A DNA stretch of 49,488 bases, taken from assembly GCA_963205275.1 (NCBI GenBank), contig CAUJIH010000104.1, positions 1 to 49,488 of the forward strand, read 5' to 3'. Source of the DNA: Verrucomicrobiota bacterium. Its GTDB lineage: Bacteria > Verrucomicrobiota > Verrucomicrobiia > Verrucomicrobiales > DEV007. The notes under the pieces are model-generated. The model was not told the origin of the DNA. It did not search any database and saw only the letters and a program-made list of their open reading frames with translations. This document shows, piece after piece, positions 32,032 through 41,434 of this stretch. Both the position numbers and the translations under genes were made by a program. The first letter of the stretch is position 1. Each line of letters starts with the position of its first letter.

Positions 32032-33227
32032 TCAATCTGGCCGGCCGTGACATTTTTCAGGCTTGGGGAAAATTCGTTTTCACCGGGTTTGGACTTGGAT
32101 TGTTAGTCGGAGTGACTTTGATCATGGCTGGTGTGTATCGAGGACTGGTAGATGACGCTCGAACGATGCTTACAAACAGTGGAGCTGATCTGTGGGTGGT
32201 TCAGAAGGATACCTTGGGTCCCTATGCCGAGCCATCGAGCATCCCTGATGATCTGTGGCGCACAGTGCGATCCACTCTGGGTGTCAGGGAAGCGGCGAAT
32301 GCGACCTATCTGACCATGCAGCTCGAAAAAGACGGCGCACTGGTGCGAACTCTGGTGGCAGGGATCGCGCCAGGAGGTCCAGGAACTCTGGGATGGCCCG
32401 CTAACCTAGTGGCGGGGCGCCATGTTACCCGGAATCATTATGAGGCCGTGGCGGATGAGGCTACAGGGTTTCGGATCGGAGATGTAATTCGCATCCGTAG
32501 GCATCGCTATGAGGTCGTGGGACTGACGCGTCGTGCCGTTTCCACTGGCGGTGAGCCGATGATCTTCATCCCGCTCCGGGATGCGCAGGAAGCACAGTTT
32601 CTTCCGGACAATGATGCGATTCTCAAAGAAAGGCGCAGAGCCCAGCACAGTCCCGCCTTCTCCAGCTTCGATGCTCCCGATCTGTCCAATGCGGTGGATG
32701 CCATGCAGAACCAGCCCCGTAGTGTAAACGTGGTACTGGTGCGAGTGAAGCCCGGAGAATCGCCGAAGCTAGTCGCTGAGCACATCCGTCGTTGGTTGCG
32801 GATGACGGTGTACGATGCGGCGGAAATGGAGGAGATCCTGACGGGAACGCTGATTGCTGCTTCTGCCCGACAGATCGGAATGTTTTTAGTGATCCTGGCT
32901 CTGGTCAGCGCCGCTATCGTCGCCTTCATCATTTACACTTTAACGATGGAAAAACTGCGCGAAATCGCGGTTCTGAAGCTGATCGGTGCCCGAAATCGAG
33001 TCATCGTCTGGATGATTCTGCAGCAGGCGTTAATTCTGGGCGGAATCGGTTTCGTAGTTGGGAAAATCAGCGCGACCTTTTCTGCTCCGATTTTCCCTAA
33101 ATTCGTTCTGCTGATGCCAGGCGATACGATTCGAGCCTTCTTTCTCCTGATGGTAATTTGTGTGCTGGCCAGTCTCATGGCGATTCGTCTGGCCCTAAAA
33201 GTCGATCCAGCCGAGGCAATTGGTTAA
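32028..33227 (+). CDS. ABC transporter permease (MacB/FtsX/DevC-like)
   Basis: 399 residues. The topology is that of FtsX-like exporters: an N-terminal helix (FVFTGFGLGLLVGVTLIMAG), a large periplasmic domain (~45-270) and three C-terminal helices (MFLVILALVSAAIVAFIIYT, LILGGIGFVVGKISATF, AFFLLMVICVLASLMAIRLA). The cytoplasmic segment MEKLREIAVLKLIGARN is a typical coupling helix contacting the ATPase. It would use mechanical force from the ATPase to move substrate through the fusion protein. Substrate unknown. 9 bp to the ATPase gene. Confidence 0.9.
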   Translation: MINLAGRDIFQAWGKFVFTGFGLGLLVGVTLIMAGVYRGLVDDARTMLTNSGADLWVVQKDTLGPYAEPSSIPDDLWRTVRSTLGVREAANATYLTMQLEKDGALVRTLVAGIAPGGPGTLGWPANLVAGRHVTRNHYEAVADEATGFRIGDVIRIRRHRYEVVGLTRRAVSTGGEPMIFIPLRDAQEAQFLPDNDAILKERRRAQHSPAFSSFDAPDLSNAVDAMQNQPRSVNVVLVRVKPGESPKLVAEHIRRWLRMTVYDAAEMEEILTGTLIAASARQIGMFLVILALVSAAIVAFIIYTLTMEKLREIAVLKLIGARNRVIVWMILQQALILGGIGFVVGKISATFSAPIFPKFVLLMPGDTIRAFFLLMVICVLASLMAIRLALKVDPAEAIG

Positions 33228-33236
33228 ATTGGAACA

Positions 33237-33977
33237 ATGAACGAGGTAAAAGAAATCCTACCCGGAATTCTGATCGAAGGATTGACGAAGACATACGGCT
33301 CCGGATCAACCGCTGTTCAGGCGCTGAAGGAAGCGAATATGCGCGTCATGCCTGGTGAGGTAGTCGGGCTCATGGGAGCCTCCGGTTCCGGGAAAAGTAC
33401 CTTACTCAAATGTTTGGGCGCTGTGATCGATCCGAGCGGAGGTCGGATGTCATTGGGAGACCAAGTGATCTATGATCAGGAATGGAGAGTGAAAGACTTA
33501 TCCCAGCTCCGGCGTGACCGAATCGGTTTCATTTTCCAGGCTCCTTATCTAATCCCCTTTCTGAGTGCGCTCGACAATGTGGCTCTGCTTCCGATGCTGG
33601 CAGGCACTCCGAACGGAGAGGCACGAAATCAGGCGTTCCAGCTGCTCCAAGAACTCGGAATCCAAGAACGAGCGCACGCTTTTCCAAGCGCTCTGTCCGG
33701 CGGACAGCAGCAGCGCGTCGCGATCGCCCGAGGTCTGGTAAATCGTCCGCCTGTCGTCTTAGCTGATGAACCCACGGCTCCGCTCGATTCGCGACGTGCC
33801 TTGGGTGTGGTGAAGCTACTGAACGATATGGCACTGCGTCATCAGGCAGCGGTGATCGTGGTGACGCACGATGAAGCGATCATCCCGACATTTCGTCGAA
33901 TTTATCACATCCGAGATGGAGTGACATACGAGGAAGCTGGAGAAGGTCGGGAGATACCGGCTGATTACACGCCGTAA
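33237..33977 (+). CDS. ABC transporter ATP-binding protein (LolD/MacB/DevA-type)
   Basis: 246 residues. Walker A GASGSGKSTL, Q-loop FIFQAPYLIP, signature LSGGQQQRVAIARGL, Walker B VVLADEPTAPLD and H-loop VVTHDEA are all present. The D-loop reads APLD instead of the usual SALD or AALD. The order regulator, fusion protein, permease, ATPase and the absence of a separate substrate-binding protein mark an export system. The stop is 16 bp from the convergent proA stop. Confidence 0.95.
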   Translation: MNEVKEILPGILIEGLTKTYGSGSTAVQALKEANMRVMPGEVVGLMGASGSGKSTLLKCLGAVIDPSGGRMSLGDQVIYDQEWRVKDLSQLRRDRIGFIFQAPYLIPFLSALDNVALLPMLAGTPNGEARNQAFQLLQELGIQERAHAFPSALSGGQQQRVAIARGLVNRPPVVLADEPTAPLDSRRALGVVKLLNDMALRHQAAVIVVTHDEAIIPTFRRIYHIRDGVTYEEAGEGREIPADYTP

Positions 33978-33993
33978 AACGCTCTTGGGATGA

Positions 33994-35289
33994 TTATGGG
34001 GTGCACGGAGGCTCGTAGGATACGCCCCGAAGCTGACCATCGCCATAGATCAGATACTTGTAACTGCACAGTTCTTCGAGCCCCATCGGCCCGCGAGCGT
34101 GCAGCTTGTCGGTGCTAATCCCGATCTCGGCACCGAAACCGAACTCGCCTCCGTCGGCGAAGCGGGTCGAGGCGTTCCAGAACACGCAGGCGCTATCGAC
34201 TTCCAGTAAGAAGCGCTCTGCTGTCGTCGAATCACTCGCGACGATCGTGTCCGTGTGGTGAGAGCCGTAATGATTGATGTGATCGATCGCTTCGCCCACT
34301 CCATCCACGCTCTTTACCGAGAGAATGTAATCGAGATACTCCGTCCTCCAGTCCGATTCCTCGGCAGGTTTGGTATCGACCCCGGCGAGAGAGCGGAAGA
34401 TTTCGTCTCCGCGTAGTTCGACGTTTTTTTCCGTCAGGGCCTCAGCCACTCGGGGGATGAATGTCTCAGCGATTTGACGATCCACTAGCAGAGTCTCTAG
34501 GGCGTTGCACACGGACGGTTTCTGGACTTTCGAGTTCACCACGATGGACACCGCCATGTCGAGATCAGCGGAGCGATCCACATAGACGTGACAAATCCCA
34601 TCGTAGTGCTTGATCACGGGCATCCGGGCCATGCTGACCACAGTCTCGATCAATCCGGCACCTCCACGGGGAATGAGTACATCGAGATATTTATCCATTT
34701 CGCAGAGGTAGCGAACGCTCTCTCGGTCGGTGAAAGGGATGAGTTGAATGCTGTTCTCCGGGAGTCCTTTGGTAGCACCGCCTTCCTGCAGGGCAGCGGC
34801 GATGGCGCGATTCGAGTGGATGGCCTCTTTCCCACCGCGCAGGATGGTGGCATTGCCGGTTTTAAAGCAGAGCACCGCTGCGTCCGCCGTCACGTTGGGG
34901 CGGCTTTCGAAAATGATCCCGATCACACCGATGGGAGTGCGCTTTTTCTGCAATCGTATCCCGTTCGGGCGAGTCCATTCGCGTAGCACTTCCCCGACCG
35001 GATCGTGAAGATCGGCGACTTCGCGAATCCCTTGCGCCATCGCTGCCACTCGCTGAGGATCGAGCCTCAGTCGGTCCTGCATGGCAGAACTGAGGCCTAC
35101 CTCGACGGCGGCTGCCATGTCGAGAGCGTTCGCCTCCAAAATTTCCTTTTCGCGAGCCAGAACCGCGTCGGCCATCGCGAGCAAAATTTCATTTTTTTGA
35201 TTCGCGGAAAGTGTCGTGAGAACGCGTGAGGCGGCACGGGCTTGCTCGCCCATGTGAAAGATAGCAGATCGAATTTCGTCAGATGTCAT
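33994..35289 (-). CDS. proA: Glutamate-5-semialdehyde dehydrogenase
   Basis: 431 residues, normal length. Second step of proline synthesis: NADPH-dependent reduction of glutamyl 5-phosphate. The catalytic cysteine is in KVQKPSVCNALETLLV, the cofactor region in VIFESRPNVTADAAVLCFKT and NATILRGGKEAIHSN, and the C-terminal FGFGAEIGISTDKLHARGPMG is the family signature. It starts 9 bp after the proB stop, so proB and proA form one operon. Confidence 0.96.
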   Translation of the reverse strand: MTSDEIRSAIFHMGEQARAASRVLTTLSANQKNEILLAMADAVLAREKEILEANALDMAAAVEVGLSSAMQDRLRLDPQRVAAMAQGIREVADLHDPVGEVLREWTRPNGIRLQKKRTPIGVIGIIFESRPNVTADAAVLCFKTGNATILRGGKEAIHSNRAIAAALQEGGATKGLPENSIQLIPFTDRESVRYLCEMDKYLDVLIPRGGAGLIETVVSMARMPVIKHYDGICHVYVDRSADLDMAVSIVVNSKVQKPSVCNALETLLVDRQIAETFIPRVAEALTEKNVELRGDEIFRSLAGVDTKPAEESDWRTEYLDYILSVKSVDGVGEAIDHINHYGSHHTDTIVASDSTTAERFLLEVDSACVFWNASTRFADGGEFGFGAEIGISTDKLHARGPMGLEELCSYKYLIYGDGQLRGVSYEPPCTP

Positions 35290-35298
35290 GTCTATGTG

Positions 35299-36120
35299 TC
35301 AGGAGAGAGCGGCGGCTGAATCGGAGATCGTCTGAGGTGAATGCGGACTCCTGATGCGGAAGCGTGTGGCGATTCCGTCGCCGTTGACCAGATCTAGAAG
35401 CTGCTCGGGATTGTTCCCATTGGCGATCAGAGTTTCGATTCCGGCATCGGCAGCGGCCTGGGCGGCTCTGAGCTTACTATCCATCCCGCCCCTAGAGTTT
35501 TCTCCTTTTTCGTCGCGGACGCAGGTGAGAACCTCGCTGATATGTTCGACGAAAGGGATGATCGTTGAATCGCTCGCCTGAAGCCCGTTCACACTGGTCA
35601 GGAGCATCAGCATATCCGCTTGGATGAGGCGTGCGAGGATCGATGAAAGAACATCATTATCACCGACCATTTCATCGATGGCGACGGAATCATTCTCATT
35701 CAGAATCGGGATAATTCCCCGGTGCTCCAGAATCGTATTCAGGGTGCCGAGAACACTCTGGCTACTCATCTTGCCTTTGAGATCCTCATGCGTCACGAGT
35801 AGTTGCGCGACCTTTAGACCATTCAGGCCGAATTGGCTATCATACAGATGCATCAAGTGTGCCTGCCCGGCAGCCGCACAGGCTTGGAGCAGCTTCATCT
35901 GCGTTTGATCTGGGCGTTTTTCTAGCCCGAACGCTTCCAGTCCGGCTCCCACAGCCCCGGATGAAACGATGATCACTTCGTGTCCTGCGGTGTGTACATC
36001 GCTAATCGCCTGTGACAGGCGGGCGATCATGGCATGATGGATATGTCCACCCTTGCCACGAGTCAGCACGCCGGTGCCGATTTTGATCACGATACGTTTG
36101 CCTTGCCGAGTGTTGGACAT
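35299..36120 (-). CDS. proB: Glutamate 5-kinase, short form without PUA domain
   Basis: 273 residues from ATG 36120 (MSNTRQGKRIVIKIGTGVLT). It phosphorylates glutamate in the first step of proline synthesis. Amino-acid-kinase motifs: VIKIGTGVL, VIIVSSGAVGAGLEAFG, ILNENDSVA, GDNDVLSSILARLIQADML and GGMDSKLRAAQAA. The usual E. coli-type protein has about 367 residues with a C-terminal PUA domain; this one stops after the kinase domain. The upstream frame extending to 36225 adds a non-conserved leader and is not accepted. Confidence 0.93.
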   Translation of the reverse strand: MSNTRQGKRIVIKIGTGVLTRGKGGHIHHAMIARLSQAISDVHTAGHEVIIVSSGAVGAGLEAFGLEKRPDQTQMKLLQACAAAGQAHLMHLYDSQFGLNGLKVAQLLVTHEDLKGKMSSQSVLGTLNTILEHRGIIPILNENDSVAIDEMVGDNDVLSSILARLIQADMLMLLTSVNGLQASDSTIIPFVEHISEVLTCVRDEKGENSRGGMDSKLRAAQAAADAGIETLIANGNNPEQLLDLVNGDGIATRFRIRSPHSPQTISDSAAALS

Positions 36121-36371
36121 GGGGAAAGAGAAGGGAAAAAGAAATTCGGGGAGCATAAGACCGTGCATCGCAAGTGTAAAGGGGACTTTGAGCGCAGGGC
36201 GAGCGTCTTGGCTACCCGTGTACATCCCAGAGTCGCAGATAGGTGGGACAAAGGTGAATGGCTCGGGATTGGGATTTCGACAAGGGCGACAGAACGTTCT
36301 GCAGATTCTAATAGAGATGAGAAATGATGGCGCGGACGTGCATCGTCGCGAAGATCACTGCGACAAAAATT

Positions 36372-37799
36372 TTATTCTGTTTCCACGCCTGTTCGCCACT
36401 GGAGCAACTGTTCAGGAAAAGGACAGGAAGCACAGTCGCTGGTGTCGTCGAGGCAGAAGTCCTGATAAATTTGTAGGAGTCCTTGTTGCTGGTAGTAATA
36501 ACTTGTGAATAACTTTTTTCGAGCAGCATCCTGGCCGAATAGTCGTAGACAGGCGCGGCGGAGTTTACGGTTCTGATCGACGCTACGAAGCTCTTCATAC
36601 TCCTGCCAAGATGCAGTGTAACGATCTATGGTATAAGGAAATATGACGTTTCCCAAAATGTCGCGTGCGCGGTCCTGACCGACCAGACGAATGGGCTTTT
36701 CCGAGGCCTTGGAGAGCAAGGTAAAATGATAGCTCCAGTAGGGATGAAAGAGAAGTTGTACACAGTTATTCACAATTTTTCCCAATCCATACGTTGGCTT
36801 TCCCCACCAATTTTCCACCTCGCCCCAGCGGTCGAGCAGGCAGGCGAGGGCAGCGACACGACGCTGAGGATGATTGTGCGGTCGGGTACCGTCAGAGCGC
36901 CAAGAAATCGTGCGATGGGAGGCTGGCTCGATCTGGTCACGAATCCGCCACCAACTGTGCCAGAGCGAGAGTTGGTAATCGTGAGATAGCGCAGCATCGC
37001 TCGAGTCGGCGAGCGCGGGATCAAGAAATCCAGCCGTCCCAAAAAGACGAGCTTCACGCTCCGTTCGGTCAATGGCGAGCAATTGTTCCAGCGGGCATCT
37101 CTGCGCGAGGATGGCCATGGAGGTCTTGTTACGACCAAAGCCGAGAGCCTCCGCTATAGCTTGGTAAAGAGCTTGTCGAAGACTGGTAGCGACAGCCATC
37201 ACACGGAGACGTTCTGCCTTTTGTCTCAGGCGATACTGGGCGGCGGCGATGAGCAGAGATTCGATCTCGTCCTCGCTCATGCGTGAAAGTGGGGCGAGGC
37301 ACCGTCCGGGAAAGGCTTCGGGTAGAAAGTCGGGTGCTCCTCTCGATCCCTGATATTGGGGCAATAGAATCTGAGGAACCAAGCGGTGGGAAACGGTGCG
37401 AGTATAGACGCGGTCTCGTGCGGCAGTGTCGATAAATACATGGAGAATGGTGTCTTCGAAGTCGGGATTTTCTCCGTGGCCGTGGCGTTCCCAATCACGA
37501 GCGTCGGGATCGATCTCGATGGACCCGTGGTGGGGAATGCCATCGATCAAGATTGCGGCGTGAGTGAAATCGGGGCCACTGCTGCGGTTCCAAAAGCCGA
37601 ATTGAACGATCTCGATTTGCTCCCCTTCCGTACCGGTGAAGGTGCGTCCGTATTCGCCGCCGAACCAGCAGGCTTGCAGTTTAAGTTCGTCCGGATGGCT
37701 GCTCGGCCTCTGCGAGTGAACGGTGGGTACTGCTTGCTGCCAGATGTGGTGACGAAAGGTGTCGTATCGCTCAGCAGCGTGCGGGTAGGGAAAAGTCAT
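36372..37799 (-). CDS. DUF2851 family protein
   Basis: 475 residues from ATG 37799 (MTFPYPHAAERYDTFRHHIW); an ATG at 37892 would add 31 residues, so the start is open. The family is recognised from LQACWFGGEYGRTF, NRSSGPDFTHAAILIDG, GSIEIDPDARDWERHGH and NDTILHVF-like FEDTILHVFIDTAA. The C-terminus has a Cys cluster DDTSDCASCPFP. The middle is rich in Trp and basic residues. Function is not known; the GPDF and E-DAR pattern hints at a nuclease-like fold but I cannot support it. Divergent from znuA. Confidence 0.85.
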   Translation of the reverse strand: MTFPYPHAAERYDTFRHHIWQQAVPTVHSQRPSSHPDELKLQACWFGGEYGRTFTGTEGEQIEIVQFGFWNRSSGPDFTHAAILIDGIPHHGSIEIDPDARDWERHGHGENPDFEDTILHVFIDTAARDRVYTRTVSHRLVPQILLPQYQGSRGAPDFLPEAFPGRCLAPLSRMSEDEIESLLIAAAQYRLRQKAERLRVMAVATSLRQALYQAIAEALGFGRNKTSMAILAQRCPLEQLLAIDRTEREARLFGTAGFLDPALADSSDAALSHDYQLSLWHSWWRIRDQIEPASHRTISWRSDGTRPHNHPQRRVAALACLLDRWGEVENWWGKPTYGLGKIVNNCVQLLFHPYWSYHFTLLSKASEKPIRLVGQDRARDILGNVIFPYTIDRYTASWQEYEELRSVDQNRKLRRACLRLFGQDAARKKLFTSYYYQQQGLLQIYQDFCLDDTSDCASCPFPEQLLQWRTGVETE

Positions 37800-37949
37800 T
37801 GGTTCGAGTCTATCAAAATCATGTTCAGACACCCAGCTTTTTTTAGTTTCGCCGATGCTGTGAGTGCTTGCATTCGCCTTCCGTGCGCTCATAGTTCTGA
37901 CGCATTGCGAAAGCGGGATAGTGCCGCGTCGCGGGCGCTTTTTCCTGTC

Positions 37950-38852
37950 ATGCTCTCCATGAAATCAATCCGGCTATTCCCGCTCCTGTCGCTAGTTGCG
38001 ATGAGCTTCTGCCTGTGCGGATTGACTCTCGCAGGAGAGGCTCTGCGCATATTCGTGCCCGTGCTGCCCTACGAGGATCTGGTTGGGCAGATCGGAGGCG
38101 ATCTGGTGAAGGTCACGGCAATTGTGCAGGAAGGCGGAGACTGTCATAATTATTCGCCGTCGCCCCGACAGGTGGCGGATGTGTCCCGAGCGGCTTTGCT
38201 TTTCTCCGGTGGATTGACTTTCGAAGAAGATTTTTATTCGGCGGTCAGTGCAGGAAGCAGAGGACCGAAGAAGATCGATCTGCTAGAGGGGGTGGAGATT
38301 CTGGATCACGATCACGACAAAGCCGAAGCAGCGGAAAAGGATCACGATCATCACGGCCATGGTGAAGAGGCAGACGCGCATGTGTGGCTGTCCGCTCGGG
38401 CGCTGAAGGTGCAGGCATCGCATGTAGCTGCGGTGCTAAAGGAAAATCTGCCCGCTGCTGCCGCTGAAAAGATCGATGCGAATTTGGCCGCTTATACAGA
38501 CGAATTGGATCGGCTAGATTCGGAGATTCGCTCAATGCTGAACGGAAAGAAGGGAAAGACTTTTTATGTATATCATGCGGCATTCACCTACTTCGCCCAC
38601 GACTACGAGTTGGTCCAAAAGTCGATCGAGGTCGGGAATCAAAAGCCGACGCCTCGACAGGTCGCGGCCATCGCTCGGCAGGCGAGAGCTGATGGGGTGA
38701 CGACGCTCTTCGTGCAGCCCCAGTTTGATCAATCGAGCGCGAAATCGCTGGCCGAAGCGATCGGCGGTCGGGTGGAAACGCTCGATCCGCTGGACAAGGA
38801 TGTATTCGGGAATCTGCTTCGGATCGCGAAGGCGATTGCAGAAACACCGTAG
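37950..38852 (+). CDS. znuA: Zinc ABC transporter substrate-binding protein
   Basis: 300 residues. Signal peptide MKSIRLFPLLSLVAMSFCLC with a possible lipobox. It captures zinc in the periplasm. Probable ligands: H66 (GGDCHNYSPSPRQ), H144 (EADAHVWLS), H209/H217 (VYHAAFTYFAHDY) and a C-terminal acidic residue (ETLDPLDKD). The His/Asp-rich loop between residues ~119 and 144 (HDHD…KDHDHHGHGEE) is typical of zinc-specific cluster A-I proteins. Starts at ATG 37950 (or 37959). First of three genes. Confidence 0.92.
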   Translation: MLSMKSIRLFPLLSLVAMSFCLCGLTLAGEALRIFVPVLPYEDLVGQIGGDLVKVTAIVQEGGDCHNYSPSPRQVADVSRAALLFSGGLTFEEDFYSAVSAGSRGPKKIDLLEGVEILDHDHDKAEAAEKDHDHHGHGEEADAHVWLSARALKVQASHVAAVLKENLPAAAAEKIDANLAAYTDELDRLDSEIRSMLNGKKGKTFYVYHAAFTYFAHDYELVQKSIEVGNQKPTPRQVAAIARQARADGVTTLFVQPQFDQSSAKSLAEAIGGRVETLDPLDKDVFGNLLRIAKAIAETP

Positions 38853-38910
38853 AGGGTGAATATCGTAGTTTCTCCGATTTTCTGCGACCTGACCCTGTTC
38901 CTTTTTCGAT

Positions 38911-39726
38911 TTGACTCTGTTGAATCCAACTCTTCAGCCCCTACTTTCTCCCTGCGAAAGCGACAGCCCTCTGCTGGTCGAGTTCGAGAATGTAGCGTTT
39001 TCCTACGGGAGCACCGAGGTCCTGGAGAAGGTCAGCTTCCATGTGCATCGCGGCGAATCCCTCTGCATCATCGGCCCGAATGGTGGAGGAAAATCGACGC
39101 TGGCGAAGCTGATGCTGGGCCTCTTGGAGCCGTCGAGCGGGAGGATACGAGTGTTAGGAAAAGCGCCCCGAGAAGCACGAATCGCGATCGGATATGTGCC
39201 TCAGGCCATTCACTATGATCCGCAGTTCCCTGTCAATGCTCTCGATATCGTGCTCATGGGACGCTTGGATCGGCTGCGCTTTGGACGATTTTCGAAGGAA
39301 TGTCGGGAGAGGGCAATGTCGGCTTTGGCAGAGGTAGGGTTGGGCGGATATGAGAAGCGATCTTTTTGCGCTCTATCCGGTGGGGAGCGCCAGCGGGTGC
39401 TGGTGGCTCGCGCTCTCGTCTGTGAACCGAAAATTCTGCTGCTGGACGAACCGACAGCGAGCATTGATCTCTCGATCGAGGCGCAGATCATCGAGGCACT
39501 GGTGGCGCTGCGAGTGCGTATGTCGATCCTGATGATTACGCACGATCTCGATCTAGTGTCGTCACTCGGGGACTGCGTTCTGTGCGTGAATCGCCGCGTC
39601 CACCGTCACTCTCTGCCACTTTCGGGGAATACGATTAAGGAAATATACAGTGGTCGTCGACGAGTCGAACACGACCGCCGCGCTCGACACGACGAGGGCG
39701 ATCACTCTGCCTGTCAGCATGACTAG
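38911..39726 (+). CDS. znuC: Zinc ABC transporter ATP-binding protein
   Basis: 271 residues. Walker A IIGPNGGGKSTLAKLMLGLL, Q-loop GYVPQAI, signature LSGGERQRVLVARAL, Walker B ILLLDEPTASID, H-loop MITHDLD. The metal-type C-terminus VLCVNRRVHRHSLP is also seen. It begins with TTG (38911 or 38920); no ATG precedes the conserved part. The last ~25 residues are basic and His-rich and overlap the permease start (stop 39726, permease ATG 39719). Confidence 0.92.
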   Translation: MTLLNPTLQPLLSPCESDSPLLVEFENVAFSYGSTEVLEKVSFHVHRGESLCIIGPNGGGKSTLAKLMLGLLEPSSGRIRVLGKAPREARIAIGYVPQAIHYDPQFPVNALDIVLMGRLDRLRFGRFSKECRERAMSALAEVGLGGYEKRSFCALSGGERQRVLVARALVCEPKILLLDEPTASIDLSIEAQIIEALVALRVRMSILMITHDLDLVSSLGDCVLCVNRRVHRHSLPLSGNTIKEIYSGRRRVEHDRRARHDEGDHSACQHD

Positions 39727-40573
39727 CCTGTTTGCCGATTTTTTTGACGCCATCCGGACAGTGCCGCTGATCCGCTATGCGCTGTATGCGGGAATCTTAT
39801 CCAGTCTGACCTTCGGAGTCGTGGGATCTCTGGTGGTGGTGCGACAGATCGGCTACATTGCTTCGGCGATCGCCCACAGTATTCTCGGCGGGATCGGTGC
39901 GTCGATCTACTACAGTCGAGTCTATGATCTGCCCTGGCTCACGCCCATGCTGGGGGCGGCAGTATCCGGCCTGTTAGCCGTGTTGGTGATCGGTTGGGTG
40001 ACGCTGTGCTTCCACGAGCGCGAGGATACGATCATCGGTGCCATCTGGGCGCTGGGGATGGCGGTAGGGCTGATCTTTCTCCACTACGCTCCAGGAAAAG
40101 CGGTGAATCTTGAGAGCTATATTTTCGGCAATATCCTCCTGACCTCCGAGGGAGACGTGATAGCGACTGTCGTGTTGGGGGTTCTGGTTCTAGTAATCGT
40201 CGGGCTTTTTTATCACAAGCTCGTCGCCGTGTCCTTCGACGATGAATTCGCTCGTCTTCGCGGAGTTTCCTCGACCTTTTACTACTTTCTTCTCCTCGGT
40301 CTGACGGCCATCTGTGTGGTGCTGATGGTTCGGATCGCTGGCTTGTTTCTGTCACAGGCACTGCTGATTTTGCCTGCGGCGACGGCTTCACGCTTCTCAC
40401 GCACGCTGTGGGCGATCATGGTGCTGGCGGTGGGGATGACGGCGGTGGCGAATACAGCGGGACTTGCGATCAGCTATCAGTATGACATCCCGACCGGGCC
40501 GTTCATCGTCTTCCTGACGGTTGCGTTTTATGGCTTATCCTTTCTCTTTCCCGGACGGCGGGAGCGTTCGTGA
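39719..40573 (+). CDS. znuB: Zinc ABC transporter permease
   Basis: 284 residues with about eight membrane helices. ABC-3 family motifs are present: YALYAGILSSLTFGVVGSLV, AHSILGGIGASIYY, EDTIIGAIWALGMAVGLIFL and DDEFARLRGVSS. It overlaps znuC by 8 bp (ATG 39719), indicating coupling; a GTG at 39650 is less likely. 19 bp separate it from the convergent folE2 stop. Confidence 0.93.
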   Translation: MTSLFADFFDAIRTVPLIRYALYAGILSSLTFGVVGSLVVVRQIGYIASAIAHSILGGIGASIYYSRVYDLPWLTPMLGAAVSGLLAVLVIGWVTLCFHEREDTIIGAIWALGMAVGLIFLHYAPGKAVNLESYIFGNILLTSEGDVIATVVLGVLVLVIVGLFYHKLVAVSFDDEFARLRGVSSTFYYFLLLGLTAICVVLMVRIAGLFLSQALLILPAATASRFSRTLWAIMVLAVGMTAVANTAGLAISYQYDIPTGPFIVFLTVAFYGLSFLFPGRRERS

Positions 40574-40592
40574 AAGAAGAGATCAGTGAGGC

Positions 40593-41375
40593 TCACAGTT
40601 TTCTTTCGATGACTGCGTAGGCGTTGTGATTGTGGATGGATTCGTAGTTTTCCGCTTCCACGCGATACCAGGCGATGCTCTGTTGCTGATCGCTTGCCGC
40701 AGCGACATTCCGAACGAGATCTTCGACGAAGACAGGGTTATCGTACGCGTGTTCGGTGACATGCTTTTCGTCTGGACGCTTCAGCATACTGTAGAGTTCA
40801 CAACTGGCACATCGTTCGACTAGCTGAATCAGATCTTCGATCCAGATCGGTTCTCCAGAGAAGCGGACGGAATAGGTGACGATACCGCGCTGGTTATGGG
40901 CTCCGCGGTCGCTGATGGCTTTGGAGCAAGGGCAGAGGGTGGTCACCGGGACCAGTAGCGTGGCGGTAAAAACACTGGATTCACGCGAGCCATCGACATC
41001 GAAGATCACTTCGTAATCCATCATACCCTCACGCCCGGTGACGGGAGCGGCTTTGGTCAGGAAAAAGGGGAAGCGGAATTCGATGTGAGCACGCTCAGCA
41101 GGAAGGCGGTCGAGAAGTTTCGCCGGGAGTTTCGTGATGGAGCGAATGTCGAGGATGGGGCCTTCGGCATTGAGCACCTCAACGAAGCGACTCATGTGCG
41201 TGCCTTTGTAGTGCTCGGGCAGATCCACGGCCATGGATACAGTGGCCACGGTGCTCTGCTCGGAGTTCGCCTTATCGCGCACTCGCAGCGGGAATCGCAG
41301 GTTTTTCACCCCCACGCGGTCGATGGCGATGCGGCGGGTGTCGGTCTGGCTCTGGATGTCAGTCAGGGTTTCCAT
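40593..41375 (-). CDS. folE2: GTP cyclohydrolase IB (FolE2), zinc-independent
   Basis: 260 residues. It converts GTP to dihydroneopterin triphosphate for folate or queuosine. FolE2 signature: DTRRIAIDRVGVKNLRFPL near the N-terminus, CPCSKAISDRGAHNQRG with catalytic C148 and H160, and ERCASCELYSMLKRPDEK. This paralogue uses other metals and in several bacteria replaces the zinc enzyme FolE under zinc starvation. It is convergent with znuABC. It starts at ATG 41375 just after a strong intrinsic terminator, and no other start would keep the conserved N-terminus. Confidence 0.95.
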   Translation of the reverse strand: METLTDIQSQTDTRRIAIDRVGVKNLRFPLRVRDKANSEQSTVATVSMAVDLPEHYKGTHMSRFVEVLNAEGPILDIRSITKLPAKLLDRLPAERAHIEFRFPFFLTKAAPVTGREGMMDYEVIFDVDGSRESSVFTATLLVPVTTLCPCSKAISDRGAHNQRGIVTYSVRFSGEPIWIEDLIQLVERCASCELYSMLKRPDEKHVTEHAYDNPVFVEDLVRNVAAASDQQQSIAWYRVEAENYESIHNHNAYAVIERKL

Positions 41376-41377
41376 GA

Positions 41378-41409
41378 GAAAAGAAAAGCCCCAGGAGTCG
41401 CCTGGGGCT
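41378..41409 (-). terminator. Intrinsic terminator abutting the folE2 start
   Basis: On the minus strand AGCCCCAGG, loop CGACT, CCTGGGGCT forms a perfect 9-bp GC-rich stem (41387-41409), followed by TTTCTTTTC. The stem ends about 11 nt before the folE2 ATG, so it ends transcripts of the aldo/keto-reductase gene and also lies in any folE2 leader. Confidence 0.9.
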
Positions 41410-41417
41410 GGTAGATT

Positions 41418-41434
41418 TCGGTCACGATGACCGA
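41418..41434 (-). repeat. Second hairpin in the folE2 leader
   Basis: TCGGTCA and TGACCGA form a perfect 7-bp stem with a 3-nt loop, 8 bp before the terminator stem in the minus direction. No T-run. It may be part of a regulatory leader or just the end of the upstream message. Confidence 0.55.

Noticed and set aside
37386..37949. Upstream extension of znuA over the DUF2851 gene
   Set aside because: It is a shadow of the DUF2851 gene; the signal peptide begins at ATG 37950/37959.
37800..37949. Search for a Zur box between the DUF2851 gene and znuA
   Set aside because: No palindrome close to a known Zur consensus could be recognised by eye.
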